DNA of 34,567 bases, taken from JAFGTX01 sp942492225. Lineage in GTDB: Bacteria > Bacillota > Clostridia > Peptostreptococcales > Acidaminobacteraceae. The stretch covers positions 1 to 34,567 of the forward strand of contig CALODS010000047.1 in NCBI GenBank assembly GCA_942492225.1. The letters are read 5' to 3'. Below the pieces are notes generated by a model that worked only from the letters and a program-made list of their open reading frames with translations, made no database searches and was not told where the DNA came from. Below are positions 7,669 through 14,748 of the stretch, piece after piece (the stretch's first letter is position 1; the number at the start of each line of letters is the position of its first letter). Position numbers and translations under genes: made by a program.

Positions 7669-8109
7669 CTATTTTTTTATATGCATACCTGCTCTTGGTT
7701 TTTCTGGAGTGTCACTTGTAGACTTAGCTGAAGCATTTTGATTCATTTTTTCTACTTCTTTTTTATTTTCGCATCTCGTACAAATATTTCCTTTTGTAAT
7801 TTTAACACCACATTCTCTACAATGAGCACCTTCTGTTACACTTGCAAGTGCTAATTTGCCTTCTCTAACATAAGTCATTATCTCTAATCTGGTAATTGGC
7901 TTATCCATATCACGCATAATATCAATAATGCCTTCTGGAGATATATCTGGATTTTCATAAACAATTTCTCTTGTCAACAAATATTTATCATAAGCTTCAT
8001 CGCCACTACTTTTAAATCTACTCAATGAAAGTTTACATTTTTTACACTTAACGTCTTCATCTGATTCAGTACCAAAAAATACACCACAATCAATACATTT
8101 TTTCAACAT
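7669..8109 (-). CDS. zinc-ribbon protein resembling the flagellar-region protein YvyF (TIGR03826 type)
   Basis: 146 residues. Two zinc ribbons flank a helical middle: C5/C8/C22/C25 at the N-terminus and C97/C100/C110/C113 (CRECGVKITKGNICTRC) near residue 100. The middle part (NPDISPEGIIDIM ... ITRLEIMTYVREGKLAL) has the winged-helix-like pattern seen in YvyF proteins, whose genes usually sit beside flgM. The tail is polar and low in complexity. I place the start at the ATG at 8109, nine bases after AAGGAG. An ATG ten codons upstream would put that ribosome site inside the gene. No flagellar neighbour is in view, so a role in flagellar control rests on family resemblance only. It could equally be a general small zinc-ribbon regulator. 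Confidence 0.65.
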   Translation of the reverse strand: MLKKCIDCGVFFGTESDEDVKCKKCKLSLSRFKSSGDEAYDKYLLTREIVYENPDISPEGIIDIMRDMDKPITRLEIMTYVREGKLALASVTEGAHCRECGVKITKGNICTRCENKKEVEKMNQNASAKSTSDTPEKPRAGMHIKK

Positions 8110-8221
8110 ATTTATACACTCCTTTTTAGTCATAATCATTAAAACTATTTGTTTTATACTGAAATTGTTTTCTTTTTTTAATATTTATACCTTATTTTAA
8201 CACATTGACACGAATTTTAAT

Positions 8222-8247
8222 AAAAAAATCACCCACAAGGTGGATGT
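8222..8247 (-). terminator. terminator of rnpB
   Basis: On the minus strand ATcCACC/GGTGAT stem with one bulged base, followed by seven T residues, about 12 bases after the 3' end of the RNA. Confidence 0.7.
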
Positions 8248-8258
8248 TTCTTTTCATT

Positions 8259-8599
8259 GGTTGAGCAAATCGTAAGCCGGGTTCTGTCGTGGACAATCAT
8301 CTATCTCGACCTGCTGTTACCAAACAGGCTCTAGCGACCTACCTACGGGAAGAGACGAGCAGCCCCTCTTTTATATCCCTACTTGGTCTTGCTCCAGATG
8401 GGGTTTACATAGCCATAAAGTCGCCAATATGCTGGTGCGCTCTTACCACACCTTTCCACCCTTACCTAGCGAACTAGGCGGTATCTCTCTGTTGCACTTT
8501 CCTTGGAGTTGCCTCCACTGGGTATTACCCAGCACCCTTGCTCTATGGAGCCCGGACTTTCCTCACATAAATGCGCGATTGTCTGATTTACTCAAACCC
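8259..8599 (-). ncRNA. rnpB: RNase P RNA (bacterial, class A-like)
   Basis: The catalytic RNA that removes 5' leaders from tRNA precursors. Conserved segments read on the minus strand: GAGGAAAGTCCGGGCTCC near the 5' end, GGAGGCAACTCC, GAAAGTGCAACAGAGA, TACCGCC, GGTAAGGGTGGAAAGGTG, and near the 3' end CGACAGAACCCGGCTTACG. The ends pair to form P1 (GGTTTGAGTAAATC with GATTTGCTCAACC). The segment CAGACAATCGCGC after P1 is typical of class A rather than Bacillus class B. It has its own promoter, TTGATT-17-TATGAT, ending seven bases before the P1 strand, and a terminator after the 3' end. Exact ends are accurate to a few bases. Apparent reading frames across this stretch are not genes. Confidence 0.95.
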
Positions 8600-8600
8600 T

Positions 8601-8629
8601 ATCATACACTAGATTTACCAATGAATCAA
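8601..8629 (-). promoter_or_regulatory. rnpB promoter
   Basis: TTGATT (8629-8624), 17 bases, TATGAT (8606-8601). Transcription would begin at about 8595-8599, the start of the P1 helix. It lies in the four to thirty bases after the nif3 stop codon. Confidence 0.75.
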
Positions 8630-8632
8630 GGA

Positions 8633-9439
8633 CTAATACGTTTTAATTGGATTTTCCAAAGATTCAGACTTTATAATCCTTACTTCATAATTTTTTTCTA
8701 AACATTTTTCGTTAAGATAATCCGCTAAATAAGACATATATATAGTCTCCGTTTCATAGTGACCACAATCAATTATAGAAAAATTTAGCTGTTCAGCTAA
8801 CTGCGCCTCATGGTATTTTAAATCACCGGTGATATAAACATCACAACCTTTTGATTTTGCTTTATGGATAAATTCAGCGCCCGCACCAGTACAAAGACCA
8901 ACAGTTGAAATGTTTTTAGGGAGATGACCTGCAACTCTAAGGACTTCACAATTTAAAACTTGTTTTAAACGCGTCATTAGTTCTTCACCTGAAATGGGCG
9001 TCGTATAACATCCAATTCGCCCTAATCCTGCATGAAAACTTAAGTTTTCTAATTTTATTAAATCATAAGCTGGTGTTTCATAAGGATGTACTTTAATCAT
9101 TGCATTTATACATTTTTCTGCATCTTGACTTGAAACAATCACTTCAAGGCGTATTTCTTCAACAAACGCTCTCACATTTTCTTGTCCAATTGCAGGTGCA
9201 GATCCTTCTAAGGGTCTAAAACTTCCTGTACCATTAACTTTATAACTACACTCATCATAGTTACCTAATTTGCCTGCACCTGATTTGTAAAGTACATTTT
9301 CGACGATATCTATGCTATCTTCTGGTACAAACGTCGTGAGTTTATAATAGGGTTCCGTTAAAGTTGTGCTTAGTAGTCCTATATTTTCTAAGCCTATTAG
9401 CCTAGCAAGGTAATCATTTGAGGCTATTCTCTGCAACAT
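8633..9439 (-). CDS. Nif3-like dinuclear metal-center protein, 3' part of a frameshifted gene
   Basis: This frame carries most of a Nif3/YqfO family protein (GTP cyclohydrolase I type 2-like name in databases). The real reading begins at about 9424 with NDYLARLIGL; the residues before it come from the wrong frame. It has the inserted CutA1/PII-like middle domain (about residues 45-135, with KLTTFVPEDSIDIV and VHPYETPAYD) and the C-terminal metal-binding half: GLCTGAGAEF, DVYITGDLKYHEA and DCGHYETE. The residues that bind the metal pair (His and Glu in the last two) are present. Removing one A from an AAA at about 9424-9426 joins it to the upstream frame as DVAENSLNDYLARLIGL, the family pattern. 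The function of Nif3 proteins is not settled. Confidence 0.8.
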   Translation of the reverse strand: MLQRIASNDYLARLIGLENIGLLSTTLTEPYYKLTTFVPEDSIDIVENVLYKSGAGKLGNYDECSYKVNGTGSFRPLEGSAPAIGQENVRAFVEEIRLEVIVSSQDAEKCINAMIKVHPYETPAYDLIKLENLSFHAGLGRIGCYTTPISGEELMTRLKQVLNCEVLRVAGHLPKNISTVGLCTGAGAEFIHKAKSKGCDVYITGDLKYHEAQLAEQLNFSIIDCGHYETETIYMSYLADYLNEKCLEKNYEVRIIKSESLENPIKTY

Positions 9440-9719
9440 CTAAGCTTGTATGAGCTGCATAAACATGTATATCATTTTTAATCAATTGTCTCACCAATCG
9501 GCCATGATAAGTGCTGGTTGTAATTGATTTCATTCCTTTAAAAATTAAGGGGTGATGTGTAATGATTAAATCAACATTTTTATCGATTGCTTCGTTCACT
9601 ACTGATTCTGTAATATCAAGCACAACCATAATTTTATCAATTTCTACTTGAGGATCCCCAATAATTAAGCCGATATTATCCCACTGCTCCGCATATTTTC
9701 TTGGTGCTAACTGTTCCAT
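9414..9719 (-). CDS. Nif3-like protein, 5' part of a frameshifted gene
   Basis: 101 residues with the N-terminal Nif3 signatures: AEQWDNIGLIIGD, MVVLDIT, DLIITHHPLIF (metal-binding His pair) and HVYAAHTSLDVAEN. It then stops where the family continues. The ATG at 9719 is probably not the natural start. An ATG at 9754 overlaps the trmK stop codon (TAATG) and has GAGGAG eight bases upstream. It would encode about 12 more residues in line with the family N-terminus if the A8 run at 9731-9738 had nine A. The gene therefore seems to carry two single-base length differences, both in A runs, and the intact gene would span 8633-9754. Confidence 0.75.
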   Translation of the reverse strand: MEQLAPRKYAEQWDNIGLIIGDPQVEIDKIMVVLDITESVVNEAIDKNVDLIITHHPLIFKGMKSITTSTYHGRLVRQLIKNDIHVYAAHTSLDVAENSLK

Positions 9720-9753
9720 TAGCTTAATGATTTTTTTTGAGAATTGATAAACA

Positions 9754-10434
9754 TTAAATCCACTCCTCTAGTTTCTTAATTTTTTCATCAACTTCTATCA
9801 GTATTTTTTTGTTTTCATCTGATGTACTTTTTAATAAGGATGCTTGTATTTTTTTATATTTATTTAATTTGAATTTTAAATATTTTTTCACTTTTTCATC
9901 TTTCTGATGAAAAATCAATGGCCCAACTTCATAGTACAAAGTATCATCAATACACATTTTACCTGTTATAACTTTAATAATTTGATAAAATTTTTCACCT
10001 TCAGTTTCAATATATTCTTCAACAATTTTAAAATTGTTTTTTTCTAAGTATATTCTTAATACCTCTTGACCAATCATTGGCTGAAGAATCAGAAAATCCA
10101 AAGACTGTGCCAGGTCATATTTCGCATCTAAGATATCCGCAATTAAAGCGCCACCCATGCCGGCTATGATGACACCTTGAATTTCTCCAATTTTATATGG
10201 TTCTAATCCTGCACCCTTTCTTACTTCTACGATTTCAGACATGCCATACTTATCAACTGTTTTCTTGGCATTTTGTACGGGTCCATCTACTATATCTGAA
10301 GCAATCGCTTTCTTTACAATATTTCTTTCGGCTAATGCTACTGGTACATATGCGTGATCTGTCCCTACATCACCAATACACTCACATTTTGGAATAAGGG
10401 AAGCGATGCACTCTAATCTCGGTGTTAATTTCAT
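9754..10434 (-). CDS. trmK: tRNA (adenine(22)-N(1))-methyltransferase
   Basis: 226 residues. A Rossmann-fold SAM-dependent methyltransferase of the TrmK/YqfN family, which modifies A22 in the D-loop of tRNAs. The N-terminus CIGDVGTDHAYVPVALAE (about 19-36) is the SAM-binding motif I, IASDI follows as motif II, and GVIIAGMGGALIADIL (about 87-102) carries the family's catalytic-site motif. The lysine-rich C-terminal helices (about 175-226) match the coiled-coil region expected to help bind tRNA. The start has GAGGACC seven bases upstream. It is followed immediately by nif3 with overlapping stop and start (TAATG), the common trmK-nif3 pair next to rpoD in Bacillota. The rpoD terminator lies upstream, so it probably has its own promoter. 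A possible one is TTGACC-17-TATATC within the hairpin element at 10496-10545. Confidence 0.92.
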   Translation of the reverse strand: MKLTPRLECIASLIPKCECIGDVGTDHAYVPVALAERNIVKKAIASDIVDGPVQNAKKTVDKYGMSEIVEVRKGAGLEPYKIGEIQGVIIAGMGGALIADILDAKYDLAQSLDFLILQPMIGQEVLRIYLEKNNFKIVEEYIETEGEKFYQIIKVITGKMCIDDTLYYEVGPLIFHQKDEKVKKYLKFKLNKYKKIQASLLKSTSDENKKILIEVDEKIKKLEEWI

Positions 10435-10495
10435 TCAATGGTCCTCATTTCTTTAAAAACTTTTCTATAGTTTATCATATTTTTGTCGTTGATAT

Positions 10496-10545
10496 AACCA
10501 CCATTGAGGATGGTCAAATTATTAGAGCAAATAACATGGCTCGTT
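10496..10545 (-). repeat. two-hairpin intergenic element, copy 1 (trmK leader)
   Basis: On the minus strand: GAGC-N10-GCTC (10542-10525), a linker TAATAATTTG-like, then a 7-bp stem GACCATC/GGTGGTT with two G-U pairs and a six-base loop (10515-10496). The linker and first stem closely match a second copy at 23530-23585. The second stem differs in sequence but still pairs. Confidence 0.5.
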
Positions 10546-10576
10546 AAAAAAAAGAAAGATCCGCATAAGCGAATCT
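10545..10576 (-). terminator. intrinsic terminator after rpoD
   Basis: Stem AGATtCGC/GCGgATCT (10557-10576) followed by TTCTTTTTTTT on the minus strand. It overlaps the stop codon (10576-10578) of the full-length rpoD frame, which supports that frame as the original one. Confidence 0.85.
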
Positions 10577-10718
10577 TATTCTAAATAATCTTTTAATTTT
10601 TTACTTCTACTTGGGTGCTTTAACTTTCTTAAAGCTTTTGCTTCAATTTGACGAATTCTTTCTCTAGTTACATCAAATTCACTGACCCACTTCTTCAAAC
10701 GTTCTTGCTTAGCCATCT
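10576..10718 (-). pseudogene. rpoD: out-of-frame remainder of sigma factor region 4
   Basis: Beyond the stop at 10719 the sequence still encodes the end of a SigA protein in other frames. One frame gives VLELRFGIKDG, a TAA stop, then ARTFEEVG; a further shift leads to SEFDVTRERIRQIEAKALRKLK..., then SRSKKLKDYLE and a stop at 10576. The helix-turn-helix of region 4.2, which contacts the -35 element, is perfectly preserved. To restore one frame I need a two-base insertion at about 10746-10750, one substitution (TAA to AAA) and a one-base deletion at about 10690. Confidence 0.8.
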
Positions 10719-11675
10719 TTAATACCAAATCTTAATTCTAGAACGCATTTTTCTTTCTGTTAATGTATCTAACACTTCAATCAATTGTTCTTTTAGCATA
10801 GAGAAAGCAGCAGCATCAGCAGGTGCTGGTGCATCATTATCAGGAATAAAATCACCTAAATGACTATCTTCCTCTTCTCCAATTGGTGTTTCAAGTGAAA
10901 CAGGTTCTTGAGCAATTTTTAATATTTCTCTAACCTTTTCAACTGGCATGTCCATCTCTTTACCAATCTCTTCTGGTTTTGGTTCACGACCAAGTTCTTG
11001 AAGTAATTGTCGAGATACTCTAATTAATTTATTAATGGTTTCGACCATATGAACTGGTATACGAATCGTTCTTGCTTGGTCAGCTATAGCTCTTGTAATT
11101 GCTTGTCTAATCCACCATGTTGCATAAGTAGAAAATTTGTAACCTTTTCTCCAGTCAAATTTCTCAACAGCTTTAATAAGCCCTAAGTTACCTTCTTGAA
11201 TTAAGTCAAGGAACAACATTCCTCTACCAACGTATCTTTTAGCAATACTCACAACAAGTCTTAAGTTTGCTTCACAAAGTTTTTGTTTCGCATACTCATC
11301 GCCCTCTTCCATACGTTTTGCAAGGGATATTTCTTCGTCACCAGATAATAAAGGTACTTTACCAATTTCTTTTAAGTACATACGCACTGGGTCATCAATA
11401 TTCATTCCTTTTGGAATTGAAATATCTATTTCCGTGTCATCTTCCTTATCGTCGGTATCCTTTTCGGGATCATCAGTAGTATCATCATCCTCACTAATTA
11501 TTTCTATACCCAAAGACGTTAAGGAGTCATATATATCGTCTAGCTGATCTTTATCAATATCAACCTCTTCTAGTACAGTTGCTATTTCTGAATAAGTCAG
11601 CGAACCCTTTTTTTGTCCTTTTTTTATAAGGGATGAAACCAGTTCTTGCTCCGATGGAGCCGGTTTATTACTCAA
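10719..11675 (-). CDS. rpoD: principal RNA polymerase sigma factor SigA/RpoD, frame broken in region 4
   Basis: 318 residues as read, where about 365 are expected. An N-terminal region 1.1-like part and an acidic stretch (about 58-82) come first. Region 1.2/2 has DPVRMYLKEIGKVPLL and AKRYVGRGMLFLDLIQEGNLGLIKAVEKFDWRKGYKFSTYATWWIRQAITRAI, which covers core binding and -10 recognition; region 3 has PVHMVETINKL and GREPKPEEIG. It ends in VLDTLTERKMRSRIKIWY where family members continue LTEREExVLRLRFG. Region 4, needed for -35 recognition, is lost from the frame though its sequence follows downstream. The start is a TTG with GGAGG eight bases upstream, overlapping the dnaG stop, the usual dnaG-rpoD coupling. 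As the housekeeping sigma factor is essential, a sequencing error or another rpoD elsewhere must be considered. Confidence 0.85.
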   Translation of the reverse strand: MSNKPAPSEQELVSSLIKKGQKKGSLTYSEIATVLEEVDIDKDQLDDIYDSLTSLGIEIISEDDDTTDDPEKDTDDKEDDTEIDISIPKGMNIDDPVRMYLKEIGKVPLLSGDEEISLAKRMEEGDEYAKQKLCEANLRLVVSIAKRYVGRGMLFLDLIQEGNLGLIKAVEKFDWRKGYKFSTYATWWIRQAITRAIADQARTIRIPVHMVETINKLIRVSRQLLQELGREPKPEEIGKEMDMPVEKVREILKIAQEPVSLETPIGEEEDSHLGDFIPDNDAPAPADAAAFSMLKEQLIEVLDTLTERKMRSRIKIWY

Positions 11676-13512
11676 TTGACTTCCCTCCTTTCCAATTTGT
11701 GTTCTTCTTCATTTCACGCAATGTTTGATGCATTGTACTTTCCGTCCTCGTCAATACATTACATGTCTTAAGCACTTCTTCTCTATTATCCAAAGAACCA
11801 GTATTTAATAATTTCAAATACTTTTCACGTTCTTCTCTAATGTCCTTTAAAGATTGCTCAATGCCAATCATTTTATGTTTATAAATAACTTCGTTAATCT
11901 CTTTGTTTTCATTCGTTGATGGTATGCCTCGATTTATTAACTTTTCGAGCAATAACAGCTGATCAACCTCTAACACATCCGCAAAGTTACTTATTTCAAT
12001 CTCGTCTCTAGTATTATACCCATTTACAAAGATTTCAAAGAATTCCTTGATAATGTCATTCGTAAACCCTTCAATTCCTAATTGATTTAAAATTAATTCG
12101 CAATTTTTTTTATTCAGAAAAGCTATAAATAATAAGCGCTCTTCTAAAATATCAATTGGCTGTCGTTTCTTAATTCTTGCAACAGCCGTTGCTCTCTTTT
12201 GATAAATTTTAACTTCATCCGTAGTAAATTGTTGTACAATGCTACGAATATAATTATCATTTAATTGTGGAAAATTTGATAACGTTCTGATTAAATACTC
12301 AACTTTTATATTATCCGATAAATCGTCGAATAATTCAACTGCTTTTTTTATAAAGTCTACTTGATCTTCTTCATTTGTAAAATCAAAATCTTTACTTAAT
12401 ACCTCTACGCGGTATATAAAACCTGGCTTTGCACTAGATAATTCAACTAAAAATTTAGTTTTACCATATTTCTTTATATAGTCATCAGGATCTAATCCTT
12501 CACCAAGTTGCAATACTTTGACTTTAGATTTAATATCCTTTAAGACATCTATACTACGAAGAGTCGCCTTAATACCTGCTTCATCAGAATCATAACAAAT
12601 AACAACGTTTTTTGCATATCTTTCTAAAAGTTTTCCATGCTCTTTAGTTAGTTCCGTTCCTAATGTAGCAACCGCATTTGGCACACCTGCATTATGAAGT
12701 GCAATAACATCCATATAACCTTCTGTAACAATTATGGTATCTTGACATGAATCAATATGATTTTTTGCTAAATTTAAACCATATAGTGTTTTACTTTTAT
12801 TAAATAAAATTGTTTCTGGAGAATTCAAATATTTAGGTAACGAGTCATCCGTTACTCGACCACCAAAACCAATTACTTTTCCTCTTACATCTATTATAGG
12901 AAAAATAATCCGATTCCTAAATCGATCATAATAACCGGACTGATCTTTTCTTTTAATTACAAGACCTACTTGATCAAGTGCATTTATATCATCATTAGAA
13001 AAACTTTTAATAAGGCCATCCCACTCATCTTTTGCAATCCCAAGTCCAAATTTTTTTATGACGCTTGCATTAAGTCCCCGATTGTTCAGATAAGCTAATC
13101 CATCTTTATTCTGTGATAAATTTTTATAATAATACATTGCCGCTGTACGCATAACATCAAGGAGATGTGTTTTTTCATCCCTCGTGGCGGTTGGCATATT
13201 ACTAGATTTAGAATACTTATATTGCTCAATTGGAATATTATATTGGTCGGCTAACGTATCAATGGCATCTAAAAAATCTAGATTTTCGATTCGCATGATA
13301 AATTGGATTGCATTTCCTGCTGCACCGCAACCAAAGCAATGAAACAGTTGCTTATCTTCTGACACAATAAAAGATGGTGTCTTTTCAGAATGAAAGGGAC
13401 AAAGACCTTTATTATTTTTACCCATTTGTTTCAGTTGAACATATTGAGATATTACAGAAACGATGTCTACATTTTCAAGAATTACATCACTCAAATTTAC
13501 ATTATGTTTCAT
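11668..13512 (-). CDS. dnaG: DNA primase
   Basis: 614 residues, usual length. Primase makes the RNA primers for DNA replication and works with the replicative helicase. The CHC2 zinc finger is C38, H41, C59, C62 (CPFHSEKTPSF ... FHCFGCGAAGN). The Toprim catalytic centre shows TEGYMDVIAL and ICYDSDEAG, with the RNA-polymerase domain between, where the GFGGR motif is visible. The last about 170 residues are the helicase-binding region, as expected less conserved. Its stop overlaps the TTG start of rpoD and dgt lies upstream, forming the macromolecular-synthesis type operon dgt-dnaG-rpoD. The start ATG has a weak GGAATGG-like site 9 bases upstream. I am confident of the assignment. Confidence 0.96.
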   Translation of the reverse strand: MKHNVNLSDVILENVDIVSVISQYVQLKQMGKNNKGLCPFHSEKTPSFIVSEDKQLFHCFGCGAAGNAIQFIMRIENLDFLDAIDTLADQYNIPIEQYKYSKSSNMPTATRDEKTHLLDVMRTAAMYYYKNLSQNKDGLAYLNNRGLNASVIKKFGLGIAKDEWDGLIKSFSNDDINALDQVGLVIKRKDQSGYYDRFRNRIIFPIIDVRGKVIGFGGRVTDDSLPKYLNSPETILFNKSKTLYGLNLAKNHIDSCQDTIIVTEGYMDVIALHNAGVPNAVATLGTELTKEHGKLLERYAKNVVICYDSDEAGIKATLRSIDVLKDIKSKVKVLQLGEGLDPDDYIKKYGKTKFLVELSSAKPGFIYRVEVLSKDFDFTNEEDQVDFIKKAVELFDDLSDNIKVEYLIRTLSNFPQLNDNYIRSIVQQFTTDEVKIYQKRATAVARIKKRQPIDILEERLLFIAFLNKKNCELILNQLGIEGFTNDIIKEFFEIFVNGYNTRDEIEISNFADVLEVDQLLLLEKLINRGIPSTNENKEINEVIYKHKMIGIEQSLKDIREEREKYLKLLNTGSLDNREEVLKTCNVLTRTESTMHQTLREMKKNTNWKGGKSIE

Positions 13513-13608
13513 TAGACCACCATTCCTTATGTCTCTAACATAGTTAATTCGCTATTAAATTAAAAATTCCTTTATTATTTTGTTAAAAATATTCTCATTT
13601 CATTTCTT

Positions 13609-14616
13609 TTAAGTCCAAAACTTTGGTATAAAAATATTTTTATATTTTGTCACAGCATACCGATCGGTCATTCCTGCTATATAATCTTTTATGGCATCTG
13701 TTTCATGTCCATCGTTATATAATGCCAACAACTCATTGGGTAAAGCCTCTGGATGTTCAACATAGTAGTTATATAAATCTTTTACAATCATTCGTGCCTT
13801 TACTTCTTCTTTTTTTGCTTCAGGATTTAAATACACATGTTCAAACATATATTGTCTAAGCTCTAAAAAAGCTTTACTTACATGCTGGCTCATTTTAATT
13901 TCATCTGAATGATCACTTGTAGAAATTACATCCAAAATAAGTGTATTAATACGTTTACTATGCGTTTTTCCAATTAAATCAAACACTGGTTTATCAAACA
14001 AATCCATCGTTAAAACCCCTGCACGTATTGCATCGTCAATATCATGATTGATATAGGCAATCCTATCACATAGTTTTACAATTTGACCTTCTAAAGTCAT
14101 CGGATTATTTGGGCCAGTATGATTGAGAATACCATCTCTGACTTCTTTGGTCAAGTTAAGACCACTACGATCGTTACTACCCTTTTCAAGAAACTCAACT
14201 ACTCTTAGACTTTGTTCATTATGATGAAACCCTGAACTGTGCACTTCATTTAAAGCCTCTTCTCCGCAATGACCAAAAGGCGTATGACCCAAATCGTGTC
14301 CTAAAGCAATCGCTTCTGTTAAGTCTTCATTGAGTTGTAATGCACGTGCAATGGTTCTAGAAATCTGCGACACTTCCAACGTATGTGTCAAACGTGTCCT
14401 ATAATGATCACCTTCTGGTGACAAAAATACCTGTGTTTTGTGCTTCAATCGTCTAAATGCTTTCGAATGTATAATTCGATCTCTATCCCTTTGAAAACAC
14501 GTTCTTACATCACATTGTTCTTCATCATGTTTTCTACCTTGGGAATCAATCGCTTTTGCAGCATAGGGTGACAATATTTTAAGTTCTAATGCTTCACTTC
14601 GTTCTCTAAATTTCAT
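13609..14616 (-). CDS. dgt: dGTP triphosphohydrolase-like HD protein
   Basis: 335 residues. An HD-domain nucleotide triphosphohydrolase of the Dgt family, which splits dGTP (or other dNTPs) to deoxynucleoside and triphosphate and so tunes nucleotide pools. Seen are RTCFQRDRDRI and SKAFRRLKHKTQVF near residues 38-64, then the metal-binding RLTHTLEVSQ (H78) and GHDLGHTPFGHCGE (H107, D108), and the family C-terminal AGMTDRYAV. Length and motifs match the short clostridial type. GGGAGG precedes the ATG. It lies upstream of dnaG with a 96-base gap and downstream of the ppdK terminator, so it probably starts the dgt-dnaG-rpoD transcript. Confidence 0.92.
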   Translation of the reverse strand: MKFRERSEALELKILSPYAAKAIDSQGRKHDEEQCDVRTCFQRDRDRIIHSKAFRRLKHKTQVFLSPEGDHYRTRLTHTLEVSQISRTIARALQLNEDLTEAIALGHDLGHTPFGHCGEEALNEVHSSGFHHNEQSLRVVEFLEKGSNDRSGLNLTKEVRDGILNHTGPNNPMTLEGQIVKLCDRIAYINHDIDDAIRAGVLTMDLFDKPVFDLIGKTHSKRINTLILDVISTSDHSDEIKMSQHVSKAFLELRQYMFEHVYLNPEAKKEEVKARMIVKDLYNYYVEHPEALPNELLALYNDGHETDAIKDYIAGMTDRYAVTKYKNIFIPKFWT

Positions 14617-14700
14617 AAGTTGCCTCCCGCAAAATTATGTTTATAAACTTCACTTTATATTAATACTACAAAAAAACATAAACTCCTTTATTTAATATTG

Positions 14701-14735
14701 AAAAAGGAATGATTACTATTCTAGTATCACTCCTT
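14701..14735 (-). terminator. terminator of the ppdK operon
   Basis: Long imperfect hairpin (14704-14735; arms AAGGA...TCCTT with GATACTA/TAGTATC-like inner pairs), followed by TTTTT on the minus strand, just after the ppdK stop. Confidence 0.75.
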
Positions 14736-14748
14736 AATCTAAAATGTT

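Noticed and set aside
8289..8701. Two overlapping plus-strand reading frames of 62 and 90 codons
   Set aside because: They lie across the RNase P RNA and its promoter. The nucleotide sequence is fully explained by rnpB and the translations show no protein pattern.
10496..10545. Reading the two-hairpin elements as integron attC sites or c-di-GMP riboswitches
   Set aside because: No R/L box cores of attC and none of the conserved GEMM sequence blocks. The likeness is only that they contain hairpins.
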